Assembly: GCA_027886175.1 (NCBI GenBank)
Contig: JAJNNQ010000092.1
Location: 427,001-491,000 of the forward strand
Length of the DNA stretch: 64,000 bases
Direction: 5' to 3'
From: Phylloscopus collybita
Lineage: Eukaryota > Chordata > Aves > Passeriformes > Phylloscopidae
Positions 9,961 through 21,325 of the stretch are shown piece after piece (positions within the stretch are counted from its first letter, which is position 1; every line of letters starts with the position of its first letter). The notes under the pieces were generated by a model. It had not been told where the DNA came from, made no database searches, and worked only from the letters and a program-made list of their open reading frames with translations. Position numbers and translations under genes: made by a program.

Positions 9961-12394
9961 GGGAGGATGGAGAGACTGGAAATCAAACCTCACCTGGGAA
10001 CCATTCCCGTTCCCTTTATGGGCAGCTGTATTTAAATGTGAGATCAAAGATATGAAGTGCAAGGCAGCAGAGCTGTTTAAGCGAGGGCTGCTGTCCTTGG
10101 GGAGCAGAGGCGTGGGCAGAGGCAGCTACGAACGCCTTGATCTCAGCCTGTGGAGGGGAAACCCTCAGAAAGGGGGATTAAAGGGGAGCAAACACCCCCC
10201 TGCCCCTCCTATGGGCCATGGAGCCCTGGAGAGAGAAGCCACAGGGAAATGCCATCTCCTCTCTGCCCAACATCCATTGAATACTTCATCCAGGGAATCC
10301 CAGCCAGCAGGAGCTGCTGCCTTTGTTGGTGCTGGAGACCCTCCAGACCTTTCTGGCTCTGGTGTGTCCTTGTCCCAGCTGGGGCTCTCGCCCTGCAGGG
10401 TGCTGTGAGCTCTGCCCAAGCTGCTGGCTGCACTTCCCCTTCCCATCAGTGCCAGGAGCTCCCTGGGCTCTCTGATTTTCCTGTACCTGGCGTGTCCCAG
10501 CCCCATCCTTGGAGACCTCTGCTGTCCATGGGCAGGAGCACTTGGGTGAGGCTGGTCCTGGCAATGTGGTGCTTTGGCTTTGTCTGTCTGGAGGCTTGGC
10601 CATGGTGCAGGAACCTGATCCTGATCAGGTGGATCCTGATGTTGAGGAGAGCTTTGTGAACACCCAGAGCAGACAGGGAGCTGGGGCTGGGCTGATGTGA
10701 CCTTTCTGATGCAGGGAGAGTGAACGACGCAGAAATCCCTGATGACACATCAGCAGTAGCGGGGGAAATCCCTAACTCCTGGAGAGGAGCTTTGCTGCCC
10801 AGGCCTTCCCTTCCTGCCTTTCCTCAAGAGCTGGGTTTTCTCAGAAGACACCAGCTCTCTGATTTCTAAGGATTAGCACTCCTGAAGCCCTCTGCAGAGC
10901 TGGCAGGCAGCACGTGTTCCCTGCACGGCTGCTCCCAGCAGTGACTCACCGTCCCTGCCCACCTGGGGCTGCTGGAAGATCTCACAGAAAGGTCTGGGGA
11001 GCCTTTCAGGAGCCAAAGTTAGCTCTGAGCGTGCGTGTGCATGTGGAGCAGCAACTCCCCAGCCATATGGTGCCAGATCTGCTCCGTGGACAGACCCACC
11101 ACATCTCCCTGCTTCCTGGGGGGTTTCTGAGCTGAGCTGGTCAGCCAGCCTGAGGGCCCCATGGCTTCCTCCAAAACCCCTCCCCAGAGTGTCTGCTTTG
11201 TGGGACCCAGGTTGTGTTTCTCCCCCTGATGGGGGAAGGGGTCTGGCCTGTCCCCTGCCAGGTGTTCCTGTGGCAGGGAGGGCTCTGTGCTGTCACACAG
11301 GGCTGCCAGAGTGCCCTTGGGGCATCCAAACCACTTTGTCTGCCAGAGTAGCAGATGAAGGAAGTGAAGTGTGCTCCTGGTGGGTCACTTTGGGCCTCCA
11401 GGAGAGAGGAGAAGTGTGGAGGGAGGCCAGCAAGGGCTGTGCTCTGTCCCCCACCCCTGAGCACAGAGATGTGCCTGTCACTGCCCATCCCCTGCCTCAG
11501 CCCCCTCCTCCTCAAAGGCTTGAGGGAATTCCCCAGCTCAGAATTCCCCAGCTGGCAGGGGTTGAGCAGGGCTGTGGGAAAGGGTGCTGGACTGAAGAGG
11601 GGTTGTTAACATTTTAAACAGGCCCTGAGAGGAGCAGGATGTGAGAATCACTGCAGACCAACCTGCCCCAGGGAGGCAGACCCGTGTGCCACTCCTGGAG
11701 GAGCTCTTCAGCCTGCTCTCCAGAAAAGAGCTCGTTACCCTCCAGCAGGTCCTTGCTCTAAGTCAGTGTCTCTTTGGCAGAAGGCTTTAATTTAACATGT
11801 GTGGTGTGGGTGAATCCCACCCAATCCTCAGTAAATGAGCTCCAAATCTCCCTGTTAAGGCCTTGGTGCCCTGTGCTCAGTGCAGGGTGGCACTGCTTTG
11901 TATCTCCTTAGATCTGGGCTGGTTTGAAGAGCTCAGGGCTATTGGATTTCTGCTCCCTGAGCAGCAGCTGCAGATAATGATCCAGTCACTCTTGACCTTC
12001 TCCCTGATAAATGAAGCAGAGTGAGAGCCTGCCACCCGTTTTCCTGACTCCCTCCTGCACCTTCTGGGGTTTATTGGTGCAATCCTGGCACGGGACTCAC
12101 CATTCCAGCAGTGGTGAACTCAGAGCCACAGACCCTGCCCTTTCCTCAGTAATTTGGAGTAGTTATCTGTCTCTTTGACTTGGTGTGCTGAAATCACTCT
12201 GTTGCTTGCCCCATATTCTCCCTAACGTGTGGCTCCCAAAGATGGAACCCCCCACTCCTGCATCCCCCGATATTCCCAGCTGGAGTTATTGATTCCTAGG
12301 GGAGTCCTTTCACATCTGGCCACTTTCACAGGCTCCCTACCAAACTTCTGGGGTTGCTGTGTTTACCCAGCCCTCCTGCTCAGTGTACTTTGGC
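9961..12394. other. Unannotated sequence
   Basis: About 2.4 kb with no recognised repeat, gene or RNA. A small AT-rich patch at 10028-10080 (tatttaaatgtgagatcaaa) could be regulatory. The open frame of 169 codons at 10150-10659 overlaps four others on both strands and has no recognisable domain. Confidence 0.4.
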
Positions 12395-12540
12395 AAGGGT
12401 GGTGTCCAAGGCCAGCTTGGAAACAGCTTGAAGCAGTCTGGTGTAATTGAGGGTGTCCCTGCCCATAGCAGGGGGTGGAACGAGATTTTCAAGGTCCTTT
12501 CCAACCCGGACTGTCCTGTCATTCTAGGATTCTGTGATAC
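12395..12540 (+). mobile_element. CR1 retroposon 3' end
   Basis: Sense CR1 3' terminus: gtgtccaaggccagcttgga, then gtgtccctgcccatagcagg, then aaggtcctttccaacccgga. It ends in the terminal octamer-type repeat attctaggattctgtgat. It is 5'-truncated, as almost all CR1 copies are. Confidence 0.85.
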
Positions 12541-13334
12541 TCTCTTTTTCAGATTATTGTAAAAGGTTAAGTTGTAGGGCTACGAGGTATTCTCATTTCC
12601 AGCCTTTAAGAAGCACCCCTGCCCTGTGATGTCTTTTGTGCAGATTTACATTTTGAGGCCCCACTCAGTGAAGATCAGGGTATCCATATCATTAATTTCA
12701 GGAATGTGGAGCAATTGTGGCTCCAAGGCATCTTCTGATAACGCTGTAGGACATGAAGGCATAACCTGGGCCCATCCTGCATCTTCTGCTCTGTGCTGGG
12801 CTCTTGTCCCCTGTGTCTGCTGAGGGGGAAATGCCATTTGGGAGCACGAGGCGATGGGGAAGCGTTTGATCATCAGTCCTCAGCCCCTGTCTGAACATGT
12901 GCTTTTGCTTCCAAACAAACAAGTGGGAGAAAAACCTCATCATGAAATATTCAAATACCTTCTGGGCTGAGAGCAGGGAGGGCTCTCGCCCCAGTTCTCT
13001 GCTGCTCTCAGGAGCTCAGCATCAAAGCTCCTCCACCACCAGGAGAGGAGGAAGGGCAGGGTGCCATCCCTCCCTCTCCCAGTGACGAACGCCAGGCGTG
13101 TGCTGCTTTGGAGGATGCCAGAGGGAATCTGGGGGGTTTGCCTTGGGCTCCAGGCCTGCTAGCCAATACTATGGGAAGATGAAGGAATTGCAATAGGAGA
13201 GATCCAAACCCCCCTGCTGCTTCCAAAGGCAGCCTCCCCTCTGCAAGCAGCAGGGGATCCCTGCTCTGCCTCACCAGCACTAGCCCAGCTGTGTCCAGGG
13301 GCAGGGGGGGAATGTCAGCCGGGGTGACTCCTCT
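12541..13334. other. Unannotated sequence
   Basis: No recognised feature between two CR1 3' ends. Confidence 0.4.
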
Positions 13335-13471
13335 GGGCCAGGCTGGGCAGGGCTTGGAGCAGCCTGGTCTAGTGGAAAATGTCCCTGCCCATGGCAGGGG
13401 GCAGAATGAGAGCAGCTCTGAGGTCCCTGCCAGCTCATCCCATTCTGGAATTCTGTGACTCTGGGATTCTC
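13335..13471 (+). mobile_element. CR1 retroposon 3' end
   Basis: Contains ccaggctgggcagggcttgg, then atgtccctgcccatggcagg, then tgaggtccctgccagctcat, and ends tggaattctgtgactctgggattct. It is sense-oriented, like the copy 0.9 kb upstream, but the two differ enough to be separate insertions. Confidence 0.85.
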
Positions 13472-13698
13472 CTTGGCCCTGAGCACAGCCCTGCTCCCCA
13501 GCTGTGGTCCCTCATGGCCAGGGTTCAGATCTCCTGTCCTGAAGCTCCCAAAATGTGAGAAAACGTGCCCCAAAGGGTTGCAGAGAGCACTGCAGGCATC
13601 CAAGTGGGTTTTCTTGGTCAGCCTGAACAGTGGCAGAACTTCCCCAGAAAAGATTGAGGGATCAGATGTTTTCCAGCAGCTGAGTTTGATCACAGAGC

Positions 13699-13885
13699 CA
13701 TGGAATCACAGGATCACAGAATCATAGAATCACAGAATCAGGGAATCACAGAACCATAGAATCACAGGATCACAGAATCAGGGAATCAGAGGATCACAGG
13801 ATCACAGGATCATGGAATCATAGGATCACAGAATCAGAATGACAGAATGACAGGATCACAGGATCACAGAGTCAGCTGAGCTGGT
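13699..13885 (-). mobile_element. Antisense CR1 3' tail expanded into a tandem array
   Basis: About 175 bp of 8- to 10-bp units of the type atcacaga / atcacagg / atcatagaatc. This is the antisense of the CR1 terminal repeat (consensus near attctgtg). It runs directly into gtcagctgagctggtgagga (13871-13890), the CR1 body in antisense. Normal CR1 tails have only two to four units, so this is a secondary expansion. Confidence 0.85.
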
Positions 13886-14084
13886 GAGGAGAGGAAATCC
13901 ATCCCTGGCCAGGGCTGACCATTCCTGCAGGTGGAGGAGGAGGATCTACTGCTCTATGAGCTCAGCCTTCAACTCAGGAAGAAGCTGAGAAGTTTGAAGC
14001 TTTTTGCGAGAGGAGGAGGGTTTCAGCAGAGTGTCAAGAGAACATGAGCTCATATCACTGCACTTATTTATATCCCCAAGCCGG
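13886..14084. other. Unannotated sequence
   Basis: Nothing recognised; the CR1 body fades out within the first few tens of bases. Confidence 0.3.
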
Positions 14085-14345
14085 CATCTGTTGCGCCCAA
14101 GCTCGCTGCAGTCCTCAGCATTAAACATTTCATTAGTCCACAGCCCCTCTGGCAGTGCTCACACCCGCACACAGGCTGTTTAGCAGCCAATCCATCCATT
14201 TAATTTCTCATTAAACTTTAGATGTAATGAATTTTTTAGTGGTCAAGTGAATAAAGCAGTTAAAATAAAAAATGGCTGGATAGCAAAGGTTTGGCCTTTG
14301 CTATTTTCAGCCTTTAATGATGCTGTGATGAAGGCAAGAAGTGCC
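14085..14345. promoter_or_regulatory. Candidate conserved noncoding element with perfect hairpin
   Basis: AT-rich, with catttaatttctcattaaac (about 14197), gatgtaatgaattttttag (about 14221) and other ATTA/TAAT cores. A perfect stem of 10 bp with a 5-base loop sits at 14280-14304 (atagcaaagg-tttgg-cctttgctat). Each arm carries a CAAAG core, the type bound by TCF/LEF and SOX factors, placed head to head. No coding frame is convincing. Regulatory role is inferred. Confidence 0.45.
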
Positions 14346-14521
14346 TGTGCTTCTTTGCTGGGTGAGCAGGTCCCTTCTGGGGGAGGTTCTTTGGAAATAC
14401 CATCCTTCCAGCATGAGCTGGAGGCTTTGATCCGAGGAGGGGAAGCCAGGGAACAGTCAGACCCATCAACAAACATTTTGAGGAGGAAAATGTTTGCATT
14501 CTTTAAAGGGCCAGCTTTCTC

Positions 14522-14540
14522 TTTTTTTTTTTTTTTTTTT
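14522..14540. repeat. Poly-T run, 19 bases
   Basis: Uninterrupted run of T followed by aagtgactgc. Confidence 0.95.
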
Positions 14541-15055
14541 AAGTGACTGCAGTTTTTTAAAGAAATTCTGCTGAAAATAAATAGCCACCATCCACCTTCA
14601 GCAGAGCTGACAGATCTTCACATGATCAACAGCTGCTGCCTTTAATGAGCTGAAATGAAATGTTCCTGTGAGAGGCAGGCAGGAGGGAGGTCTGGAGCTG
14701 CAGACCAGAGCCATGGGGTGCCCAGGGGGCTCTCCCAGTGCCACTCTGGGGTGACCCTGCACTCGGCTCTGTCACTGCTGGCTTGCACAGGGGCCTCTGC
14801 CATGGCCATCCTGTCCTTCTGGCTCTGGGTGGAAGCCACTCTGGGGAGCTCTCCCAGAAGCCTGGAGCTGGGCCTGGCAGGGGCTCTGCCCCTCCTGGAG
14901 CAGGGCAGCCCAGGGCAGCTTTGGGGCTCCTCAGGGGCCGGGACCCCTCCTGTGCATGGCCTGGCCCTGGTGCTCAGCCAGGCTGTGGGGCCCAGGGCCA
15001 GAGGCAAACACCTTTCTGCAGCTTCTGACAGAGGGTGATCTGAGGGAGGGGGTGT
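14541..15055. other. Unannotated sequence
   Basis: GC-rich, nothing recognised. A minus-strand frame reaching into the LTR at 15056 is shared in its first two dozen codons with one at 20820-21083 because both start inside the same repeat family. Confidence 0.4.
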
Positions 15056-15366
15056 CTGTAGCCATGGCTGGTGCTGGGATGTTTGGGTTTCTCTGAAACT
15101 CTTTCCCAGGCACTGCTCTGCCAACAAGAGACACGTTTTCCTAACTGCACCCTATGTTTGCATTCCTTTCCCTAGGAGAGACTTCTCCTTGAAGTCCCTC
15201 TGACTTCACCAATGTAGTGGAAGAAGTTTGTCTTTCTTCCACCCCTTGGGTGGGTTCTTTGTAAAACAGCATAAAGGGCAGAAATTCCCAGGGAATAAAG
15301 ATTGATTGGAGTCATTTCAGCCTTCTGACCTTGGAGTCTGTGCCGTTGTTAACCTTGAACAGCGCC
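15056..15366 (+). mobile_element. LTR-like element, family A copy 1
   Basis: About 310 bp shared with 21014-21325 at roughly 90% identity by eye. Features of an LTR are a TATA-like cataaaggg (15269-15277), a poly(A) signal AATAAA (15294-15299) and a short R/U5-like end. A possible terminal pair is TGTTTGGGT (15080) against the end accttgaaca (15352-15361), but shared sequence continues about 24 bp upstream of it, so the true 5' end is uncertain. No target-site duplication was found. Confidence 0.6.
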
Positions 15367-17254
15367 AGGTGTCTGAGCCCCCCGTGCTCAGCAGGGCAGG
15401 TCAGAGCTGCTCTGCCCCACGGAATGCAGCTCCTGCTCCAGGCCTCTCCTGCCAGCCTGGGACTGCTGCCCTGACCCAGCCCTGCCTGGCACTGCAGGTC
15501 ACCACCTCCACCTCGGGCTGGGAGGGCAGGAACACTTCAGGGATATCCCCGAGCAGCAGGAGGAAGAAGGGGCCTGGAGTTTGGGCCATAAGAGGGTGGG
15601 AGCAGAGGCAGCAGGTCAAGGAGCTTGGGCTGGGGGAGAGAAACACCCTGCAGAGGACCTTGATGGACTGTTGGGGCCTGGAAGGGCTGGGGAGAAAGAT
15701 GAACTAACAGCAAAAAGAGTGAAAAGCATCCCTCCTTTGGGAAAGACCAGACACTCCATTCTGGGGCAAGGCAAGCAAAGATTGAGGGGGGAGAGGAGAA
15801 GGTGCTGCTGGAGAGGATGGGCAGATGGGAGCACATGTGGAGGCAGCAGGTGGAAATCTGCAGGAGGAGTCAGGATGGAGGAGGAGTCTCCCTGCAAAGG
15901 AGCACTGGGAGCTTGTGAGAGCAAATGAGGTGCAGGGAACATGTCTGAGCATCTCTCTTTTTGTTGTACTCCCTCAGCTGCTCTTTACATTTGCCTTTGA
16001 TGAGTCCTTTTTTATGAATAGGAATGGGGCCTGAAGTTGTACGACCAAGGAAGAAGAAAAAAAAAAATGTGTTAACAAGTTTCCAGCTCCAGAGGAGAAG
16101 TTCACACCTTGTCTGCTGGGACAGGAAGGAACCAACGTGTCCTGAGGCTCTGGGTCTGCACATCCAGCCCTGGATGTGAGGTGACTCCCTTCTGGGGGCC
16201 CAGTCTGTGGGACTGGTTTCTTAGAAATCCCCAAGTTACTGCATTTATTATCACCTCTCCCATGCCTTCCCTTCAGGAGCCAGGCTGGAGAGGCACAGGC
16301 AGCTCTGGGCTCCCAGCAGGAGCACTGGGACAGGGATGGTGCCTCCCAGCCCCTGGATTGTGGCCACTTCCAGCACTGCCACTGGCCATTTCCAGCTCTT
16401 CATTCCTGCCAGCCTGACAAATAACTCACCAGAGACGGGTGAGGAATGAATTATCCATCAGCCCTGAGGAGCTGTGGAGGTGGAGAGGGGGACACCACTC
16501 ACCTTCCCGGGCTGGGGCACTGGGATGCACACAGGGACTCCCCTGCATCAATCACTGAGCTCAAGCCCAGCCTGTAGAGGAGAGAAAACATCAAAAGGAC
16601 GCTTTGACACATACTTAACATTTTATATATTTTGTATAAAATAGAATAAAGGAGTGTTTTTAAAATATTCATCTCCTGGGAAGGCAGCTGGGCGGATGAA
16701 AGGCTGCCAGTCTGCAGGGAGAATGGGGGGAGATGGGGCTGGTGTCTGTGTTCTTTGGCTGGGGAAGGAGAGAACAGGAGATCCCTGAGCGTGCCCAGGG
16801 TGTCCTGCAGGTGCAGGGGGTGAGTGGAACAGGGAAGAGGCCAGGCACTTTTGGAAATGTGCCATTCAGAGGTGCCAGTGCCACCTCCCAGGACTCAGTC
16901 ACAGCTCTTGTTGTGGGTGGGATTCTTGTCAGGGTGCCAGGGCCTGGAGTCCTGCTGGGAATTGTGGTTCTCAGGTTGGATTTCACAGAGGAACATTTAA
17001 AGCCTCTGGCCTTGGAGAGGTTTGGAATCACTGTCCAACGTGGGGACAGTGGAAACACGTGGGGTGACTCTTCTCCTTCCCTTGCTGACCAGGAACCCCA
17101 AATTTCCTTGCTGGCCTGAGTGACACCCCACACAGTGTCATGTGTGATGTCTGTCCATGGAGGGTCACTCTGGGGACAAGGACAGATCTGGGGCAGGTGC
17201 CAGGCCCTGGGACAGCCAAACCAGTCCCCATGCCAGTCAGAAGAATAACATCTC
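15367..17254. other. Unannotated sequence
   Basis: About 1.9 kb with no gag/pol-like frame, although it lies between two related LTRs. It has a short A-run at 16058-16067. A TA-rich patch at 16610-16670 (tttatatattttgtataaaa) is the only AT-rich island. Open frames are short and overlapping. Confidence 0.4.
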
Positions 17255-17400
17255 ATTTTTCAAACCATTCCCCTTTCCATTCCCTATCTTGTTTCCCGTG
17301 AAAAATGTGAAAGCACTAATAGAAAACTTCCCACTGAGGTTTCTTGTTTTGACAAAAGATCAATTTCCCATTGAGCAGATATTTTAAACCGATATTTCTG
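17255..17400. promoter_or_regulatory. AT-rich candidate conserved noncoding block
   Basis: Single-copy block including gtgaaaaatgtgaaagcact (about 17298) and agatattttaaaccgatatt (about 17376). No repeat or gene recognised; role inferred from composition. Confidence 0.3.
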
Positions 17401-17705
17401 TCTGCTGTGCGAGGGATCAGTCACACTGTGGGGAGGGAGGGGCGTGCTGTGGTGCAGTGACTGTCAGAAATGCTTGGGCTGGTGACAGAAACCATCTGCC
17501 CTCAGCTCCCTGGGCAGTGCTGTGTGAGCTGGGACAGGTCACGCTTCTCTTGTCCAGCCCTTTTCCTTAACACTGCGGAAAGGTGAGGTTAATATGATTG
17601 ATTCACCCAAGAGAGAGGTGCTGGCTTGGTTTGGAAGGACAGGTATCTGCCAGGGACAGCTGGAGTTTCCCTTGGAATGGAGAATATAAACCCCTCACCC
17701 CCTCC
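17401..17705. other. Unannotated sequence
   Basis: Nothing recognised. Confidence 0.35.
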
Positions 17706-17709
17706 ATAT

Positions 17710-18319
17710 TGTGATTTTGCAATTCAGGGCTTTCAGGCAAAGATTTGAGAATAGGAATAACAGTTCTTTACTTGGGAATATTAACAAATGTAGTAGTAAA
17801 ACAAACAAATAAACAACAATCCTAGAAACCCTGACAGAGTCAGAGCTCCAACCTGACACCCTGTTGGTCAGGAGGTTGGGAGCAGCCCACAGTGAGTCCT
17901 CCTGGAGTGGCAGAGGTGGTTCTGGTGGGGCAGAGATGATCCTGTAGAAAAGGGTCCAGTGATGGTGAGAAGGGTCCAGGGATGGTGAGAAGGGTCTGGT
18001 CTTCCTCCAGGAATCCAGTGGAACCAGATCCCTGGTGTTCCTATGGGGATGATAGAATATGCTGTGCCCTTAGTGAGCCTTCATGGGCCATCAGCAGAAA
18101 ATATCCCCCCGGAGGGAGGATGGGTGTTTACAGAGATAAGAAGCACTGCCCCACCTGGTTTATCAGCTGGCCCGTGATCAGAAGGCACTGCCCCTCTTCC
18201 CCCAGAGTTACAAGAGATAAATAAAACCATCTCCTTTTGTTAAAAGAGATAAATAAAAACATCTGCCCAGCTGCTTTCAGCAGATGGAACAGAACACACA
18301 TTTTTGGTTCCATAACCCA
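17710..18319 (-). mobile_element. Antisense endogenous retroviral LTR, about 600 bp
   Basis: Read on the minus strand the element starts TGGGTTATGGAACC (18319 downward) and passes through tttttatttatctctt twice (an internal duplication at 18206-18260). It then runs through ggtggggcagtgcttcttat and the segment complementary to gacaccctgttggtcagg (17856). Tandem 19- to 22-bp units with the core gggtccagtgatggtgagaa lie at 17950-18000. The general arrangement matches LTRs common in songbirds as I remember them. The far end near 17710 is approximate and no target-site duplication was identified. Confidence 0.5.
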
Positions 18320-18347
18320 AGACAGGTGGTGCCCTGAGCAGGGTGGA

Positions 18348-18423
18348 TGCTCTGGGACACTGTGGCAGGATGTGGTGATCTTAGAGGTCTCTCCCAGCCT
18401 AAATGATCCGGTGATTCTGTGGC
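18348..18423 (+). mobile_element. Short CR1 3' end
   Basis: Only the terminal part is present: gtggtgatcttagaggtctc, then cccagcctaaatgatccggt, then gattctgtgg. It lies just beyond the antisense LTR. Confidence 0.7.
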
Positions 18424-18884
18424 TGAGGAGCTGCAGCACTCCCCAGGATTCAGTGAGTGCTGCCAGCTGGGTTCCATCAGGTGCATCCCCTCCCCATGGC
18501 ACCACAGCAGCAGGGCTCAGCCCTTCCCTCCTGGAGCAGCAGGGTTTGCCTGCTTGGCTCCCTCCTCGTGTGCCTTGCTGCCCTGCAGGAGGGGTGCAAT
18601 GCTGAAATGGACCCCACAGGAGAGAGGAAAGCACTCCTGTCCCAAGATCCGCGTGGGCAGAGGCATTTCTGACCTGCAGGGCAGGAGGAAGAGCACAAAG
18701 GAGCCCCAAAAGTGCCCCAGGATTAACAGCCAGACATCCAGAGAGCCAGAATCCGAATTATCTGTGGATAAAACTTCCAGGAATGAAACTTCCCAGGACT
18801 GTGCAGTCTGCTGCTGCTCAGGAAGCCTGAATTGGCTGAAAGGGAGCCTGGAAAGCTGGACCCACTCACAAGGGCTCTGTAGGC
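18424..18884. other. Unannotated sequence
   Basis: GC-rich; frames overlap on both strands and nothing is recognised. Confidence 0.4.
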
Positions 18885-19005
18885 GGGGAAGAGCTGTTAA
18901 TGAGCCTTTTCATGTCTGTTCCATCTGATCTAATTCACTTCTGTCACTTTGATTTCTCTTTCTGTGTAAAGTTAATGCAGGTTATAAATAATACCTGTCT
19001 CTAGG
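18885..19005. promoter_or_regulatory. AT-rich candidate conserved noncoding block
   Basis: Contains gagctgttaatgagcctttt (about 18891), gatctaattcacttctgtca (about 18927) and aagttaatgcaggttataaa (about 18969). Short, single-copy and bounded by GC-rich flanks. Confidence 0.35.
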
Positions 19006-20424
19006 ACTGACTGATCTTCTTTGGGGAGCTCATCTGGGGGAAAAGGCAAGGCAGAGACACCTCAAAGTTGTGTCTAAATTGGGGTCTCGTCACAGCTGCA
19101 CGGGGTGCATCACGCAGGGCCTGGTGCTGGTTCCCAGGCTGGGAGGAAGAAAGGGTTGAGAAGGGATTCACAAAGGCACAGGAAACCTCTGCAGGATGGG
19201 AGCTTAAAGCTGTTTTGCCTACTCCATCTTTTAGAGGAGCCTGAGGTACAGCTCGGGCTGCTCTTTCAGGCCTTTCCCTCCTCTTGTCTCTCTGCTGGGT
19301 TGGATGAGGTTTTTTTTTCCCCCAAACTGTCCTCACTCTTATTTATGGGGCAATTTGCATTTTATTATTTCCTGCAGACACTTCAGAGCTTTCTCCTGCA
19401 TTTATCTTCCCTCTCTGGGGTTCCTTGCTTCCTTCTGTTCAGCATCATGCACAGGGCTCTATCCCTGCAGCCCTGGCTCAGCTCATTTCCAAACACTTTT
19501 CTGTCTCCCTGCCTGTGTCTGAAGGAAGTCTGGACCACCTGGAGGCTCCCAGCAGGTGCCCTGATTTACTGCCTCAGACCTTTTCACTATTGAAATCCAC
19601 ACACAGCAGCTGCTCCTCTTCTCGGCTCTGACCTGTGCTCCTTCATCCAGCTCTGCCACAGAAAGTGGTTTGTGGTTGCATTTTATTTTTTCCCCTTTGT
19701 TTTTATTTATTTATCTATTTTTTAAAAATTATTTTTCCAGGTGGGTGAAAGAAGAACTGCTGTTCCCACTGGATTCCCACTCTGACCACAGAGGGAGCCT
19801 GGCTAGAAGGATGCCCAAACACTTCTGGCCTTTTGGATTTGAAGCCTTTGACAGAATCTCCTTTCCACATTTTCCTTAAATCTGTAAAGTGAAAAAGCTC
19901 TGCCCTGCTGCCTCCTGAGCTTGTGGGGAGTGTGTCCTCCCCAGCTCCTGCCTGTCAGAATTCCTGTCTCATCCCCTGACCTGCCACTGAAGGGCAGCTC
20001 CCAGCTCCCCAGGCGGCTCTCCAGCTGCCAGCAGAGGGAAGAGGATGGAGTGCAGGATGCCAGGACTGCCTGCTGGGACCAGCACACCTTTGGGACCCGG
20101 GGCAGCTCCTGGCCTCTGCTCCCTCGCCAGAATTGGGAGCACAGAATTCCTTGGCGGAATTCTAACTCGGAAAGGAGCTTTTAAAGCCAACTTCCCATCA
20201 CACTGAATTTCCCTGCTTTGGACAGGACTGTGGACCACGGGATTCCTCTTGGGCAGCAGCAAAGTGGTGAATTTGGGAGCACGTTTCTCCTGCCCTGGGT
20301 CAGGGCTGGGCTCAGTTAACCTCGTGTGACTCCTGTGGCTCTGCACCTCCTTCACCATCAGCCCCACTCACTGCAGGGAAGGGAACAGCTCAGCCCCTTC
20401 CAAACCCCCATCCAGAGCTGAAAT
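19006..20424. other. Unannotated sequence
   Basis: No gene or repeat recognised. A T-rich patch occurs at 19680-19740. The 162-codon frame at 19105-19593 shows no recognisable domain. Confidence 0.4.
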
Positions 20425-20469
20425 ATGTAATAACAACAATAACAATAGTAATAATAATAATTGTTATTA
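20425..20469. repeat. (AAC/AAT)n imperfect trinucleotide repeat
   Basis: Runs of aac, ata and aat triplets ending in a small inverted segment (ataataattgttattat). Confidence 0.9.
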
Positions 20470-21013
20470 TGGCTTTAACAACAAGAGAGAAGGATACAGG
20501 TGACTTCCCCCTGAGACTGAGCTGTCCCAAGTCCAGACTGGTCTGCATTCTGTGCTTGATTGATTTAAATTCCATCCTATCCACTTACTTTAAATATATT
20601 TTCAATCACTGAGGATTTTTTTTTTCCCCAATGTGAAATCTTGGCCAGTTCAGTTTTTAAAACCGCTGGGGATTTTAGGGAGTTGAGACAGAAAGACGTG
20701 TTTAAACATTAAACACCTTTCTGCTGCAGGGAGCTGGTGTGTGCTCTGGGTTGGGGAGAGCAGGAACTACAGCTCAGGTGCAGGGGAGAGCCCACCCCTC
20801 CCAGGATAGCCTTGTGCCTTTAATGTAAGGAGCAGCAGATGTTTTTCCTCACTGAGGGTTCCCAGATGTTTCCTCCAGCCTGTACCTTGCAGACTGGTCC
20901 CCAGTGTGGGTGACACAAAACCCCCAGGATTTCCCCTCCCAGAGCCACGGGTGCCCTCATGCATGAGGAAGCACTGTCCAAGGGCCAGGGTGATGAGGTG
21001 CAGGAGGGACCTC
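20470..21013. other. Unannotated sequence
   Basis: AT-richer patch at 20560-20735 (including tttaaatatattttcaatca), then GC-rich sequence up to the LTR; no clear feature. Confidence 0.35.
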
Positions 21014-21325
21014 GTAGCCATGGTTGGTGCTGTGATGTTTGGGTTTCTCTGAAACTCTTCCCCTGGCACTGTTCTGCCAACAAGAGACAGGTTTTTCTAA
21101 CTGTACCCTATGTTTGCATTCCTTTCCCTAGGAGGGACCTTTGCTTGATGTCCCTCTGACTTGACCAATGCAATTGAAGAAGTTTGTCTTTCTTCCACCC
21201 CTTTGGGTGGGTTCTTTGTAAAACAGCATAAAGGGAAGAAATTCCCGGGTAATAAAGATTGATTGGAGTCATTTCAGCCTTCTGAGCTCGGAGTCCGTGT
21301 TGTTGTTTACCTCAAACAGCATCAG
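21014..21325 (+). mobile_element. LTR-like element, family A copy 2
   Basis: Same family and orientation as 15056-15366. It has the TATA-like cataaaggg (about 21227) and AATAAA (21251-21256). The 3' end acctcaaaca (about 21310-21319) is the reverse complement of a TGTTTGAGGT, close to the TGTTTGGGT at 21038, which supports TG...CA termini. The 5.6 kb between the two copies has no retroviral genes, so they are treated as separate solo insertions. Confidence 0.65.

Noticed and set aside
15367..21013. Provirus interior between the two family A LTRs
   Set aside because: No gag, protease, polymerase or envelope-like sequence; the interval carries an unrelated antisense LTR and CR1 sequence.
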